A stretch of DNA of 64,000 nucleotides from Bradyrhizobium sp. DOA9 (GTDB taxonomy: Bacteria; Pseudomonadota; Alphaproteobacteria; Rhizobiales; Xanthobacteraceae), in contig NZ_DF820425.1 of assembly GCF_000617845.2 (NCBI RefSeq), positions 3,833,725 through 3,897,724 on the forward strand, in the 5' to 3' direction. Shown piece by piece: positions 55,188 to 63,954 of this stretch. A program made the translations under genes and the position numbers. Position 1 is the first letter of the stretch; each line of letters begins with the position of its first letter. Under the pieces are notes generated by a model. The model was not told the DNA's origin and ran no database searches. It worked only from the letters and a program-made list of their open reading frames with translations.

Positions 55188-55931
55188 ATGATGGATGCCA
55201 TTGCTCCCGGTTCGGACGGAAGGCCGGACCTCTCCGCGATCGCCGCCGACGCTGCCGGAGAACGTGCGGTGGGCCGGCCCACCGTCTACGTCTACGAAGC
55301 GCCGGTGCGGATCTGCCACTGGGTGAACGCGTTCTCGATTCTCGTGCTGATGGTGACAGGCTATTTCATCGCATCGCCGCTGCCGACGGTCGCGGGCGAA
55401 GCGTCCGACCACTTCGTGATGGGCTATATCCGCTTCGCCCATTTCGCCGCGGGACAGGTGCTCGCGGTCTTCTTCCTGACGCGTATTCTGTGGGCCTTCG
55501 TCGGCAATCATCACTCCCGGCAGATCTTCTACATTCCCGTGCATCGCGGGCAGTTCTGGAAGGAGGTCCTGCACGAGATCCGCTGGTACGCGTTCCTGGA
55601 GCGCGAGCCGAAGATGTATGTCGGCCACAATCCGCTGGCGCAGACCGCGATGTTCACGGGCTTCACCCTGTTCGTGGCCTTCATGATCGTCACCGGCTTT
55701 GCGCTCTATTCCGAGGGCATGGGGATCGACAGCTGGCAGCACAAGCTGTTCGGCTGGGTGTTTGCGATCTGGCCGAACAGCCAGGACGTGCACACCTGGC
55801 ACCATCTCGGCATGTGGGCACTGGTGATGTTCGTGCTGGTGCACATCTACGCCGCGATCCGCGAGGACATCATGTCGCGCCAGAGCATCATCTCCTCGAT
55901 GGTCTCCGGCGAGCGGCAATTCCGCGACTGA
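55188..55931 (+). CDS. hupC: Hydrogenase b-type cytochrome subunit
   Basis: This 247-residue membrane protein links HupSL to the quinone pool. Four membrane segments carry the haem-ligand histidines in RICHWVNAF, FAHFAAGQVLA, TWHHLGMW and VHIYAAIREDIMS. The N-terminal 30 residues are polar. Two consecutive ATGs mark the start, with GGAGG about 3-8 bases upstream. A related orphan copy lies at 44922-45647. The gene follows hupL by 9 bases. Confidence 0.95.
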   Translation: MMDAIAPGSDGRPDLSAIAADAAGERAVGRPTVYVYEAPVRICHWVNAFSILVLMVTGYFIASPLPTVAGEASDHFVMGYIRFAHFAAGQVLAVFFLTRILWAFVGNHHSRQIFYIPVHRGQFWKEVLHEIRWYAFLEREPKMYVGHNPLAQTAMFTGFTLFVAFMIVTGFALYSEGMGIDSWQHKLFGWVFAIWPNSQDVHTWHHLGMWALVMFVLVHIYAAIREDIMSRQSIISSMVSGERQFRD

Positions 55932-55947
55932 GACGGGAACGCGATCG

Positions 55948-56526
55948 ATGCTGACATCTCCGCAAGACGACCGCATCCTGGTGCTCGGCATCGGCAACAT
56001 CCTGTGGGCCGACGAAGGCTTTGGCGTGCGCGTGGTGGAAGAGTTCCACCGCCGCTACGCCGTGCCCGACAACGTCACCATTCTCGACGGCGGCACGCAG
56101 GGTCTCTACCTCGTGAACTATCTGGAGGACGCCGATCGCCTGATCGTGTTCGACGCCATCGATTATGGCCTGGAGCCTGGCCAGCTGAAGCTGGTGCGCG
56201 ACGACGAGGTGCCGCGCTTCACCGGCGCCAAGAAGATGAGCCTGCACCAGACCGGTTTCCAGGAGGTGATCAGCGCGGCCGATTTGCTCGGCCGCTGCCC
56301 TGAGCATCTCGTGCTGATCGGCTGCCAGCCGCTCGACCTCGAAGACTGGGGCGGACCGCTGACGCAGCCGGTGCGCGACCAGATCGCGCCCGCGATCAAT
56401 CTCGCCTGCGAGATCCTGGCCGATTGGGGCATCGAGGTACGGCAGCGCAGCGAACCCATGGTCGCGTCCGAGCGGTTGCTCGCCAACGACATCGATCATC
56501 TCAATTACGAGATGCGGCCGGCCTGA
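55948..56526 (+). CDS. hupD: Hydrogenase maturation endopeptidase
   Basis: This 192-residue protease removes the C-terminal peptide of HupL after nickel insertion. It has the family opening VLGIGNILWADEGFGVRVVEE, where the acidic residue near position 22 is a nickel ligand, then FDAIDYGLEPG with the second acidic ligand and MSLHQTGF with the histidine ligand. Length and motif order match HupD/HyaD. It starts 16 bases after hupC. Confidence 0.94.
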   Translation: MLTSPQDDRILVLGIGNILWADEGFGVRVVEEFHRRYAVPDNVTILDGGTQGLYLVNYLEDADRLIVFDAIDYGLEPGQLKLVRDDEVPRFTGAKKMSLHQTGFQEVISAADLLGRCPEHLVLIGCQPLDLEDWGGPLTQPVRDQIAPAINLACEILADWGIEVRQRSEPMVASERLLANDIDHLNYEMRPA

Positions 56527-56554
56527 CCGGCACCGGCCTTCTGGAGAACGCGCG

Positions 56555-56851
56555 ATGTGCCTCGGCCTGCCGATGACGATTGTCGAGACCGACGGGATGT
56601 CGGCGCTGTGCGAATTTCGCGGCGAACAGCGCCGCGTCTCGGTGCTGCTGCTGTCCAATCCGCCGGTCGGCGCTCACGTGCTCGTCTACATCGATAGCGC
56701 CATCCGGCTTCTGGATGAGAACGAGGCGCGCTTGATCGGCGCGGCCATCGACGGCCTCGGCGCTGCGCTCGAGGGCGAGGATTGCGACCGCTTCTTCGCG
56801 GACCTGATCGACCGTGAGCCGCAACTGCCCCCACACCTTCGCTCCGAGTAA
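56555..56851 (+). CDS. hupF: HupF, HypC-family hydrogenase chaperone
   Basis: This 98-residue protein begins MCLGLPMTIVE; Cys2 is the residue that binds the Fe(CN)2CO moiety and the large-subunit precursor in the HypC/HupF family. The C-terminal extension of about 20 residues over HypC is typical of HupF. It is thought to protect HupL or act under microaerobic conditions. A 269-base regulatory gap follows before hupG, breaking the otherwise compact gene order. Confidence 0.92.
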   Translation: MCLGLPMTIVETDGMSALCEFRGEQRRVSVLLLSNPPVGAHVLVYIDSAIRLLDENEARLIGAAIDGLGAALEGEDCDRFFADLIDREPQLPPHLRSE

Positions 56852-56916
56852 GCGAGCCTCCGGCACTGCGATGACCGTGCTCCGCCGCGGGATCGGCTTG
56901 CGCGGTGCAGGCTTCC

Positions 56917-56974
56917 TGGAAGTCATCTTTCTATCTGCAAAGATGACTTCCATGCAAAACTGGAAAGTATCTTG
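56917..56974. promoter_or_regulatory. Array of three alternating 14-base half-sites in the hupF-hupG gap
   Basis: TGGAAGTCATCTTT (56917-56930) and AAAGATGACTTCCA (56939-56952) are perfect inverted copies with an 8-base spacer. After another 8-base spacer, TGGAAAGTATCTTG (56961-56974) repeats the first half-site with 10 of 14 identities. Half-sites therefore recur every 22 bases, about two helical turns, in alternating orientation. This looks like a cooperative operator rather than a terminator; the binding protein is unknown. Confidence 0.6.
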
Positions 56975-57012
56975 CCATCGATGTATGCGCCCTTATGTGG
57001 GCTCGAAAATAC

Positions 57013-57026
57013 ATGATGTAGATCAA
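57013..57026 (+). promoter_or_regulatory. FNR/FixK-type box upstream of hupG
   Basis: ATGAT-GTAG-ATCAA matches the anaerobic consensus TTGAT-N4-ATCAA at every position but the first. If centred at -41.5, transcription would begin near 57061, with a leader of about 60 bases to the hupG ATG. It suggests that low oxygen induces the distal hup and hyp maturation genes independently of the sigma54 promoter. Confidence 0.6.
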
Positions 57027-57120
57027 ATGGATAATCCGGGCGGATTGCTAGTCTATCCTGGCATGTGCCTTGCTAACCCCATTTCGAAGCGAAAACATAA
57101 GCTTGCCAGGGGGAGGTCTG

Positions 57121-57567
57121 ATGGAATTCCAGGTGGGGAAACATGATCTGACGCGGCACGGTCTGCCTGAGGTCGATGCCGCGACGGTCGATGAGTTTCT
57201 GGGCGGAGCGGACGGGGCCGGTGCGATCGCGGTGCTGCTGTCCGCAGGCGATCCCAACCGCTTTCCCGAGGCGATCGACGTCGCCGTGGTGCTGCCGGAG
57301 CTGATCGCCGCATTCGGAGGCCGGCTGCGTGGCGCGGTCATCGCACGCGATGCCGAGCGAGCGCTGGGCGAGCGCTTCGCCGTGCGCGTGCAACCGACGC
57401 TGATCTTCGTCGCCAAGGGCGAAACACTGGGCCTGATCGCCAAGATCCAGGATTGGTCGGTCTATATCGACCGCATCACGACGCTGATCGAAAGGCCGCG
57501 CGGGCAGAGCGCCGCCGTCGCGGTCAACATCGTTCCCCAGCATCGCACACAAGGTATCGCGCCATGA
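57121..57567 (+). CDS. hupG: HupG, HyaE-like hydrogenase assembly protein
   Basis: This 148-residue protein has a thioredoxin-like fold without the redox CxxC, as in HyaE/HupG: IAVLLSAGDPNRFPEAIDVAVVLP, then LGERFAVRVQPTLIFVAKG. Such proteins bind the Tat signal of the hydrogenase small subunit and keep it from premature export. GGGGGAGG 5-12 bases before the ATG supports the start at 57121. Its stop overlaps hupH by 4 bases. Confidence 0.9.
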   Translation: MEFQVGKHDLTRHGLPEVDAATVDEFLGGADGAGAIAVLLSAGDPNRFPEAIDVAVVLPELIAAFGGRLRGAVIARDAERALGERFAVRVQPTLIFVAKGETLGLIAKIQDWSVYIDRITTLIERPRGQSAAVAVNIVPQHRTQGIAP

Positions 57568-58427
57568 AGGTGGGCTTCTGGGATGCGCCCGAAGGCGCCG
57601 AGCAACCGGTCAGCGTGTTTCCGATCGGTGAGGAGAGTCTCAATGCGTCGAGCGGCAGCTTGACGGCCGCTGGCGCGCTCGCGCGGCTCGCAACGCTCGA
57701 CAGCGCGGAGCTTGCCGGGCGCTGCCCGAACGCGGTGGCGCTGCTCTCGAAGATGGCGGCGGCCATCGCGGAGCAAAAGGCGGACGGACCGAACCAGCTG
57801 TTCCGGCTCGCCAACCTCAACGATCTCGAGAGCAAGCTCGTCGCGGACGTGCTCGGCGAGGGCGAGGTCGGCGGCGTCGTCGCGCTTCCGGACGGTTCGC
57901 TGGCGCAGATCCAGGAATCGGTGCTCGCGGGGATCTGGCGCGTGCGGCTCGAGACCGACGCGGCCTCCGAATATGTCGAGATCGGCGCCATCCCGGAGAT
58001 CGTCAAGCGCGCGGCGGCCGACCTGACGTCCGCCGATTTCGAGATCGGACAGGTGCCGGAGGGGGCGATGAACGTGCTGCCGGTACTCGCGGAGATCCGC
58101 GAGCGCGCGCTGGCCTGGCGGCCCGGCACTCGCTCGCAGATCATCAATTTCACATTGCTGCCGATGAGCCCGGTCGACATGAGCTTCCTGCAGGACACGA
58201 TCCGGAACGGACCGATCCAGCTGGTGTCGCGCGGCTACGGCACCTGCCGGGTGCTGTCGACAGGCATCCGCAATGTCTGGTCGGTACAGTTCTTCAACGC
58301 CATGGACACCATCATTCTCGACACGCTGGAAGTCGGCGGCGTGCCGACCGTCGCGCTCGCGGCGGACGAGGATTTCGAGGACTCCGCCGAGCGGCTGCAG
58401 GAAATCATCGAGGCCTATTTCAAATGA
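57564..58427 (+). CDS. hupH: HupH, hydrogenase expression/formation protein
   Basis: This 287-residue protein belongs to the HupH/HyaF family. The C-terminal half contains TRSQIINFTLLPMSPVDMSF, RGYGTCRVLSTGIRNVWSVQ and LEVGGVPTVALAADEDF, the family core. It is needed for maturation of the small subunit, especially with oxygen present in Rhizobium. The start at 57564 is in an ATGA overlap with hupG, and its end overlaps hupI by 4 bases. Confidence 0.92.
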   Translation: MKVGFWDAPEGAEQPVSVFPIGEESLNASSGSLTAAGALARLATLDSAELAGRCPNAVALLSKMAAAIAEQKADGPNQLFRLANLNDLESKLVADVLGEGEVGGVVALPDGSLAQIQESVLAGIWRVRLETDAASEYVEIGAIPEIVKRAAADLTSADFEIGQVPEGAMNVLPVLAEIRERALAWRPGTRSQIINFTLLPMSPVDMSFLQDTIRNGPIQLVSRGYGTCRVLSTGIRNVWSVQFFNAMDTIILDTLEVGGVPTVALAADEDFEDSAERLQEIIEAYFK

Positions 58428-58633
58428 GCGCCTTCGAGAATTTTGGCGTGCGCCAGGACGTGGCCGACGTGACGCGGCTCGAATGCGGCATCTGCTGGAC
58501 CGTCTACGATCCCGCCGACGGCGACGAGGTCGCCCAGATCGCGCCCGGCACGCCGTTCGCGGCGCTGCCGGAGGACTGGCACTGCCCGAACTGCGACGCG
58601 CCCAAATCCAAGTTCATGGCGATCGAGGCATGA
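58424..58633 (+). CDS. hupI: HupI rubredoxin
   Basis: This 69-residue rubredoxin holds one iron through Cys21, Cys24, Cys54 and Cys57 (CGICWTVYDP and CPNCDAPKS). Hydrogenase-linked rubredoxins probably supply electrons during cluster assembly or repair in HupS. It starts and ends in 4-base overlaps with hupH and hupJ. Confidence 0.94.
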   Translation: MSAFENFGVRQDVADVTRLECGICWTVYDPADGDEVAQIAPGTPFAALPEDWHCPNCDAPKSKFMAIEA

Positions 58634-59142
58634 CGGGGAGCGTGCCCAATCCTGCTCGCGACCCGGACGCCGCGGCGTGGGGCGAGCTCCTGGCCGCAAG
58701 CTATCGCGAGATCGGCGATCGCGCGATGCGCGATCTGCCGATCTACAACGATGCGCTCGGCGTCGAGGCGGTCGGCTTCTGCTCCTTCAATGGCACGATG
58801 GTCGGCATCATGGTCACGCCGTGGTTCATGAACGTGGTAATGCCGGCGAGCGCGGCGCGGGAGACGGCGGGCACCAGCGTGCGAATCCGCTTTCCCGCGG
58901 GCGACATCGAGTTCACCCTCAGCGAGATCGGGCAAATGGGCCGGGTCGCGAGCTGCTCGCTGTTCTCGCCGATGTTCGAGTTCGCGGATATGGCAGCTGC
59001 GCGGGCAACGGCCGAAGCTGCGCTTGCGGAGCTGATGCTGCCCGCGGACAGCGAGGAAGCGGTCCGCCGCCGCGCGCCCGCAACAAGTCAGATCGATCGG
59101 CGCAACTTCCTGCGCGGGGCCTTGACGGAGCGGCGCGGATGA
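58630..59142 (+). CDS. hupJ: HupJ, [NiFe]-hydrogenase assembly protein
   Basis: This 170-residue protein is the HupJ/HybE type of assembly chaperone: RDLPIYNDALGVEAVGF, then MVGIMVTPWFMNVVMPA and FSPMFEFADMAAARATAEAAL. It probably interacts with the hydrogenase precursor before export. A short C-terminal segment, IDRRNFLRGAL, resembles a Tat consensus, although it is at the C-terminus. It overlaps both neighbours by 4 bases. Confidence 0.9.
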   Translation: MTGSVPNPARDPDAAAWGELLAASYREIGDRAMRDLPIYNDALGVEAVGFCSFNGTMVGIMVTPWFMNVVMPASAARETAGTSVRIRFPAGDIEFTLSEIGQMGRVASCSLFSPMFEFADMAAARATAEAALAELMLPADSEEAVRRRAPATSQIDRRNFLRGALTERRG

Positions 59143-60227
59143 GCCTGGTCTTCCGCAACGAGATCGACATCACGGTGTGGCTCGCCGGCGCCACCATCGC
59201 CGATGTCGCGATCCGGCCGCGCAGCCGGCCGCCGCTGACGCGGCTGTTTGCGGGAAAGCCCGCGTCGTCCCTGGTTCCGGTGCTGCCGCGGCTGTTCTCG
59301 CTCTGCTCGGTCGCACATCAGACGGCGTATCTGACGGCGATCGAGACCGCTTCCGGGCAGGAGGCGACGCCAGCGACTGCACGCCGCCGCGTCACGGCGG
59401 TCGTTGCCGAACGCCTGACCGAGTTGTTGCGGGGCCTGTTCGTCGGAGCAATTGCGCTCGATGGCGGCAGCGCCGGTGCGGTCCGCGCCATGATGCAGGC
59501 GAGCGCGGTTCTCGGCGTGGCGAGCGAAGGCGTACCGGAAGGCTCGCGGCGCGAGGCCGTGGCACAGATCAAGGCTGCGCTGGCCTCACTGGGGATTGTT
59601 GGCGAAGGTCCGGCTCTCGCGCCCGGCAGTACGCTCGCCCTCTATGTCGCACGCTGCGAAAGCAAGGCATTGTCGCCGCCGGCGGCCGAGCCATCATTCC
59701 TGACGACCGCCGATGATCTCGACATCGTCACGCGCCTGCTCGCGGACGGGCCGGCCTATTCCGATGCGCCCGACCTCTGCGGCAGAATTCCGGAGACCGG
59801 CGTCTGGGCGCGCCGGGCGCAGCGCGAGCCCGTGCCGCTGGCGGCGGGACCGACGGCGCGGCTCGAGGCGCGAATCGCCGAGGTCGCGCGGCTCTGCGCC
59901 TGGCTTGATCATGGCGAGGCTGACCTCGACGACGGTGTCGTTGCGAGCTACCGGCTGGGCGCCGGCAAGGCGGCGGCCGCGGTCGAGTGTGCGCGGGGCC
60001 GGCTCTACCACGCGGTCGCGCTCGACGAGGCGGAACGCATCGTGAGCTTCGAATTCCTGGCGCCGACCGAGTGGAATTTCCACGCACGCGGACCGCTGGT
60101 CCGGAGTCTCAAGGGTGCGATGCTGGCCGCCGGCCGGCGCGGCCAGGACGCGGTTCGCACGCTGGTCGGCGCGTTCGACCCTTGCGTCGGTTTCAAGCTC
60201 GATTTCCGCGAGGTGGGCCATGCATGA
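59139..60227 (+). CDS. hupK: HupK, hydrogenase maturation protein
   Basis: This 362-residue protein is a degenerate paralogue of hydrogenase large subunits: the second metal motif survives only as FDPCVGFKLDF near the C-terminus and the N-terminal RxCGxC motif is lost. It is needed for metallocentre assembly in HupL and may act as a scaffold. The start at 59139 is in an ATGA overlap with hupJ, and the stop overlaps hypA by 8 bases. Confidence 0.9.
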   Translation: MSLVFRNEIDITVWLAGATIADVAIRPRSRPPLTRLFAGKPASSLVPVLPRLFSLCSVAHQTAYLTAIETASGQEATPATARRRVTAVVAERLTELLRGLFVGAIALDGGSAGAVRAMMQASAVLGVASEGVPEGSRREAVAQIKAALASLGIVGEGPALAPGSTLALYVARCESKALSPPAAEPSFLTTADDLDIVTRLLADGPAYSDAPDLCGRIPETGVWARRAQREPVPLAAGPTARLEARIAEVARLCAWLDHGEADLDDGVVASYRLGAGKAAAAVECARGRLYHAVALDEAERIVSFEFLAPTEWNFHARGPLVRSLKGAMLAAGRRGQDAVRTLVGAFDPCVGFKLDFREVGHA

Positions 60228-60561
60228 GATGGCGCTGTGCGAGGGCATCATCGGCATCGTCGAGGAGGAGGCGCGCAAGCGCGCCTTCGCCAAGGTGAAC
60301 GTGGTCTGCCTCGAGATCGGCGCGCTCAGCCATGTCGCGCCGGAGGCGCTGAAGTTCTGCTTCGAGGCCGTTGCCGCGCGGACCATCGCGCGAGGCGCAC
60401 GGCTCGAGATCGTGGAGACGCCGGGCACGGCCTGGTGCATGGACTGTTCCAGGAGCGTCGAGATCAGGCAGCGCTACGAGCCGTGCCCGTCCTGCGGCGG
60501 CTATCATTTGCAGGTCACGGGCGGCGAGGAGATGCGCGTGCGGGAATTGGAGGTCGACTGA
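60220..60561 (+). CDS. hypA: HypA nickel-delivery protein
   Basis: This 113-residue protein starts MHEMALC; His2 is the nickel ligand of HypA. A zinc finger follows with Cys73, Cys76, Cys89 and Cys92 (WCMDC and CPSCGGY). It works with HypB to insert nickel into the hydrogenase large subunit. It overlaps hupK by 8 bases, and its stop shares one base with the hypB start. Confidence 0.95.
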   Translation: MHEMALCEGIIGIVEEEARKRAFAKVNVVCLEIGALSHVAPEALKFCFEAVAARTIARGARLEIVETPGTAWCMDCSRSVEIRQRYEPCPSCGGYHLQVTGGEEMRVRELEVD

Positions 60562-61460
60562 TGTGTACGGTCTGCGGCTGCAGCGACGGCAAGGCATCCA
60601 TCGAACATGCGCATGATCATCATCATGGCCACGATGGGCATCACCATCATCACCATCACGGTCATGGGCATGACCACGACCACCACCACGACCATCACCA
60701 CGATCTCGCGCCCGGCGATGCCGGACTGCTCGACCGCGGCGCCAACCCGGCCGGGCAGACGATTCCCGGCATGAGCAGCGAGCGCATCATCCAGGTCGAA
60801 CGCGACATTCTCGGCAAGAATGACCGGCTCGCGGCCGACAATCGCGCGCGCTTCCGCGCCGACGGGGTGCTCGTCTTCAACCTGGTTTCGAGCCCCGGCG
60901 CCGGCAAGACGTCGCTGCTCGTCCGGGCGGTCGCGGAGTTGAAGGACAGTTTTCCGATCGGCGTGATCGAGGGCGACCAGCAGACCTCCAACGATGCCGA
61001 GCGCATCCGCGCCACCGGCGTTGCGGCGATCCAGGTCAACACCGGCAAGGGCTGTCACCTCGATGCGGCCATGGTCGGCGAGGCCTATGACCGGCTGCCC
61101 TGGCTGAACGGCGGCCTGCTGTTCATCGAGAATGTCGGCAACCTCGTTTGTCCGGCGGCATTCGATCTCGGCGAAGCCTGCAAGATCGTCGTGTTCTCGA
61201 CCACCGAGGGCGAGGACAAGCCGCTGAAATATCCTGACATGTTCGCGGCTTCCTCCTTGATGCTGATCAACAAGATCGACCTCGCGCCGGTGCTTGATTT
61301 CGACCTCGACAGGACGATTGAATATGCGCGGCGGGTCAATCCGGGCATCGAGGTGCTGACGGTGTCGGCGCGCACGGGCGAGGGGTTTTCCGCCTTCTAT
61401 GCCTGGATCCGCAAGCGCTGGGCGAAGCTGAAGCAGGCTGAGAGGACTGCGCAGGGTTGA
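60561..61460 (+). CDS. hypB: HypB GTPase with nickel-storing histidine stretch
   Basis: This 299-residue GTPase inserts nickel into the hydrogenase precursor. It begins with CTVCGC, the high-affinity nickel motif, followed by a stretch with 22 histidines in 34 residues (about residues 14-47) that stores nickel, as in B. japonicum HypB. The GTPase domain has the P-loop SSPGAGKTS, EGDQQTSNDAERI, FIENVGNLVCP and LINKIDL. It shares the TGATG junction with hypA. Confidence 0.95.
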   Translation: MCTVCGCSDGKASIEHAHDHHHGHDGHHHHHHHGHGHDHDHHHDHHHDLAPGDAGLLDRGANPAGQTIPGMSSERIIQVERDILGKNDRLAADNRARFRADGVLVFNLVSSPGAGKTSLLVRAVAELKDSFPIGVIEGDQQTSNDAERIRATGVAAIQVNTGKGCHLDAAMVGEAYDRLPWLNGGLLFIENVGNLVCPAAFDLGEACKIVVFSTTEGEDKPLKYPDMFAASSLMLINKIDLAPVLDFDLDRTIEYARRVNPGIEVLTVSARTGEGFSAFYAWIRKRWAKLKQAERTAQG

Positions 61461-61462
61461 CG

Positions 61463-63718
61463 ATGAACGGAGCGACGGGCGCGCAGGACGGGAGGAGGTT
61501 GCGACTGCACGTGCGCGGCGCGGTGCAGGGCGTCGGATTTCGTCCCTATGTCTACGGTCTCGCCACGCGCTATCGTCTCGGCGGCTTCGTCGCCAACGAT
61601 CCCAACGGGGTGGTCATAGAGGTCGAGGGCGAGCGTGCCGCCGACTTCGTCACCGCGCTTCGGCTCGAAAAGCCCCCGCTGGCCCGGATCGACGACATTT
61701 CGGTGCAGCCGGTCGGCGCGGTCGCGAGCGCGGAGTTCTGCATCCGCGCCAGCGAGCAGGGCAGGGTATCGACCCGCATCGTCGCCGACGCCGCGACCTG
61801 CGGCGAATGTCTGCGCGAGCTGTTCGATCCGAGCAGCCGCTTCTATCGCTATCCGTTCATCAACTGCACCCATTGCGGCCCGCGTTACACCATTGCGGAG
61901 CGGCTGCCTTATGACCGCGCAACCACGGCAATGAAGGGCTTTGCGATGTGCAGAGCCTGCGCGGACGATTACGCCGATCCGAGCAGCCGCCGTTTCCATG
62001 CCGAGGCGATCGCCTGTCCGGATTGTGGCCCGCGGCTCAGCCACGAGGTCGCGGACATAGCCGCCGCGATCGCGGGCGGCAAGATCGTGGCGATCAAGGG
62101 GCTCGGCGGCTATCAGCTGCTCTGCGATGCCCGCGACGACGACGTCGTGCGGCGGCTGCGGCGGCGCAAGCAGCGCGACCAAAAGCCCTTTGCCGTGATG
62201 GTCGGCTCGGTGGCGGCGGTTGCCGACATCGCCGAGGCCGATGCCGCCGAGCTCGCTCTGCTGCAGACGTCGCCGCGGCCGATCGTGCTGATGGCCTCGC
62301 GCCACCAACTCGCGCCGGCCATCGCACCGGAGCTGTCGCGCCTCGGCGTCATGCTGCCGGTCACGCCGCTCCATGACCTGATCTTCGACGCCCTGAATGC
62401 GGGCTACCGGCGGGCGTGCGGGAGCTGGGCGATCGTCGCAACCAGTGCCAATCCCGGCGGCGAGCCGCTTCTGATCGACAATCGCGAGGCCGAGCGGCGC
62501 CTTGCCGGCATTGCCGATCTCATCGTCACGCATGACCGCGACATCGTCACCCGGGCCGACGATTCCGTGGCCGCATTCGTCGCGGGCCGGACGCAATTCA
62601 TCCGCCGCGCCCGCGGCTACGTGCCCGAGCCGGTTCGCCTCGCCCGCTCGGTGCCGCCGATCCTCGCCGTCGGCGGCGCATTGAAATCGACGGTGACGCT
62701 CACGCGCGGCAACGAAGCCTTCGTCTCCCAGCACATCGGCGACCTCGACACGGCGGAAGGCGTCCGCTTCTTCGCGGAGGCGGTGGATCACCTGCTTTCG
62801 ACGCTCGACGTCGAGCCGGTCGTCATTGCCCATGACCTGCATCCCAACATGGCTTCGACCCGCTTCGCCGAGTCCAGGGGAAAGCCGCTGATCGCGGTTC
62901 AGCACCACCATGCCCATGCGGCTTCCGTGCTGGCCGAACATGGCGTCGCGGAGCCGGCACTGGCGCTGATCCTCGACGGCTTCGGCTACGGCAGCGACGG
63001 CGGCAATTGGGGCGGCGAGCTGCTGTTGTGCGATGGCGCTCAATTCAGGCGGCTCGGGCATCTGGCGCCGATGAAGATGCCCGGTGGCGATCGCGCCGCG
63101 CGCGAGCCGTGGCGCATGGCCGCGAGCGTGCTGCTTGGCCTGGGGCATGGCGACGCGATTGCGACCCGGTTCGGTGCACAGCCGCTAGCCGCGCGCCTCG
63201 GCACCATGCTCGACCAGCCGGGCGTGCCGACGACGACCAGCGCAGGCCGCATGTTCGATGCGGCGGCGGCGCTGCTGGGTCTTTGCCCGGTGCAAAGCTA
63301 CGAGGGCGAGGCCGCGATGAAATTGGAAGCGCGTGTCCGCACACTTGGTGTCGCGGAGGACGGCTGGACCATCGAAAGCGGCGTGCTGTCCCTGTCTCCG
63401 CTGTTTGCGCGCTTGGCCGCCGAGCAGATTGATCCGGTCGAAGGTGCCGAGCTGTTCCACGGCACGCTGGCCGCAGCCTGCGTCGACTGGATCCATCGCG
63501 CAGCAGCTGCGACCGGCATCACGACCGTTGCCTTGAGCGGCGGCTGCTTCCTCAACGCGATCCTCAGTGCCGCGATCGAGCGCGGCTGCAGCGCAGCCGG
63601 CCTCGTGCCGTTGCTGCAACGCCAGCTGCCGCCCAATGACGGTGGCCTCAGCCTCGGTCAGGCCTGGATCGCCGCGCTAACGCTCCTCGAACGGCAAGCC
63701 CTGGAAGGAACCGCCTGA
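61463..63718 (+). CDS. hypF: HypF carbamoyltransferase
   Basis: This 751-residue enzyme makes the cyanide precursor from carbamoyl phosphate. In order it has an N-terminal acylphosphatase domain (VRGAVQGVGFRPYVYG), two zinc-finger motifs (CGECLREL with CTHCGPRYT and CRACADDY with CPDCGPRLS), a YrdC-like domain, and a Kae1-like domain with HHHAHAASVLAEHG and DGFGYGSDG. The ATG at 61463 is preferred over a TTG overlapping the hypB stop. It is full length. Confidence 0.95.
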   Translation: MNGATGAQDGRRLRLHVRGAVQGVGFRPYVYGLATRYRLGGFVANDPNGVVIEVEGERAADFVTALRLEKPPLARIDDISVQPVGAVASAEFCIRASEQGRVSTRIVADAATCGECLRELFDPSSRFYRYPFINCTHCGPRYTIAERLPYDRATTAMKGFAMCRACADDYADPSSRRFHAEAIACPDCGPRLSHEVADIAAAIAGGKIVAIKGLGGYQLLCDARDDDVVRRLRRRKQRDQKPFAVMVGSVAAVADIAEADAAELALLQTSPRPIVLMASRHQLAPAIAPELSRLGVMLPVTPLHDLIFDALNAGYRRACGSWAIVATSANPGGEPLLIDNREAERRLAGIADLIVTHDRDIVTRADDSVAAFVAGRTQFIRRARGYVPEPVRLARSVPPILAVGGALKSTVTLTRGNEAFVSQHIGDLDTAEGVRFFAEAVDHLLSTLDVEPVVIAHDLHPNMASTRFAESRGKPLIAVQHHHAHAASVLAEHGVAEPALALILDGFGYGSDGGNWGGELLLCDGAQFRRLGHLAPMKMPGGDRAAREPWRMAASVLLGLGHGDAIATRFGAQPLAARLGTMLDQPGVPTTTSAGRMFDAAAALLGLCPVQSYEGEAAMKLEARVRTLGVAEDGWTIESGVLSLSPLFARLAAEQIDPVEGAELFHGTLAAACVDWIHRAAAATGITTVALSGGCFLNAILSAAIERGCSAAGLVPLLQRQLPPNDGGLSLGQAWIAALTLLERQALEGTA

Positions 63719-63954
63719 TGTGTCTCGCGATCCCGGCAGAGGTCACGAAGCTGCTGCCCGACCAGATGGCGATCGTCTCGATCGACGGCGTCAGCAAGGA
63801 GATCTCGGTCGCCTTGATCGAGGACCTCGCCGTCGGCGATTACGTGATCATCCATGTCGGCTATGCCCTGACCAAGATCGATCCGGAAGAGGCCCGGCGG
63901 ACGCTCGAGCTGTTGCGCGAGCTCAGCGCCGAAGGACAGGGGGTCTCGCCATGA
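63718..63954 (+). CDS. hypC: HypC hydrogenase chaperone
   Basis: This 78-residue chaperone begins MCLAIPAEV, where Cys2 and the conserved His46 (DYVIIHVG) carry the Fe(CN)2CO unit between HypD and the large subunit. Its start overlaps the hypF stop by one base, and it overlaps hypD by 4 bases. Confidence 0.95.
   Translation: MCLAIPAEVTKLLPDQMAIVSIDGVSKEISVALIEDLAVGDYVIIHVGYALTKIDPEEARRTLELLRELSAEGQGVSP

Noticed and set aside
56852..57120. Small gene in the hupF-hupG gap
   Set aside because: An open frame exists, but it runs through the perfect inverted repeat and the FNR-type box, shows no recognisable protein pattern and overlaps the hupG start, so regulatory DNA is the better reading.
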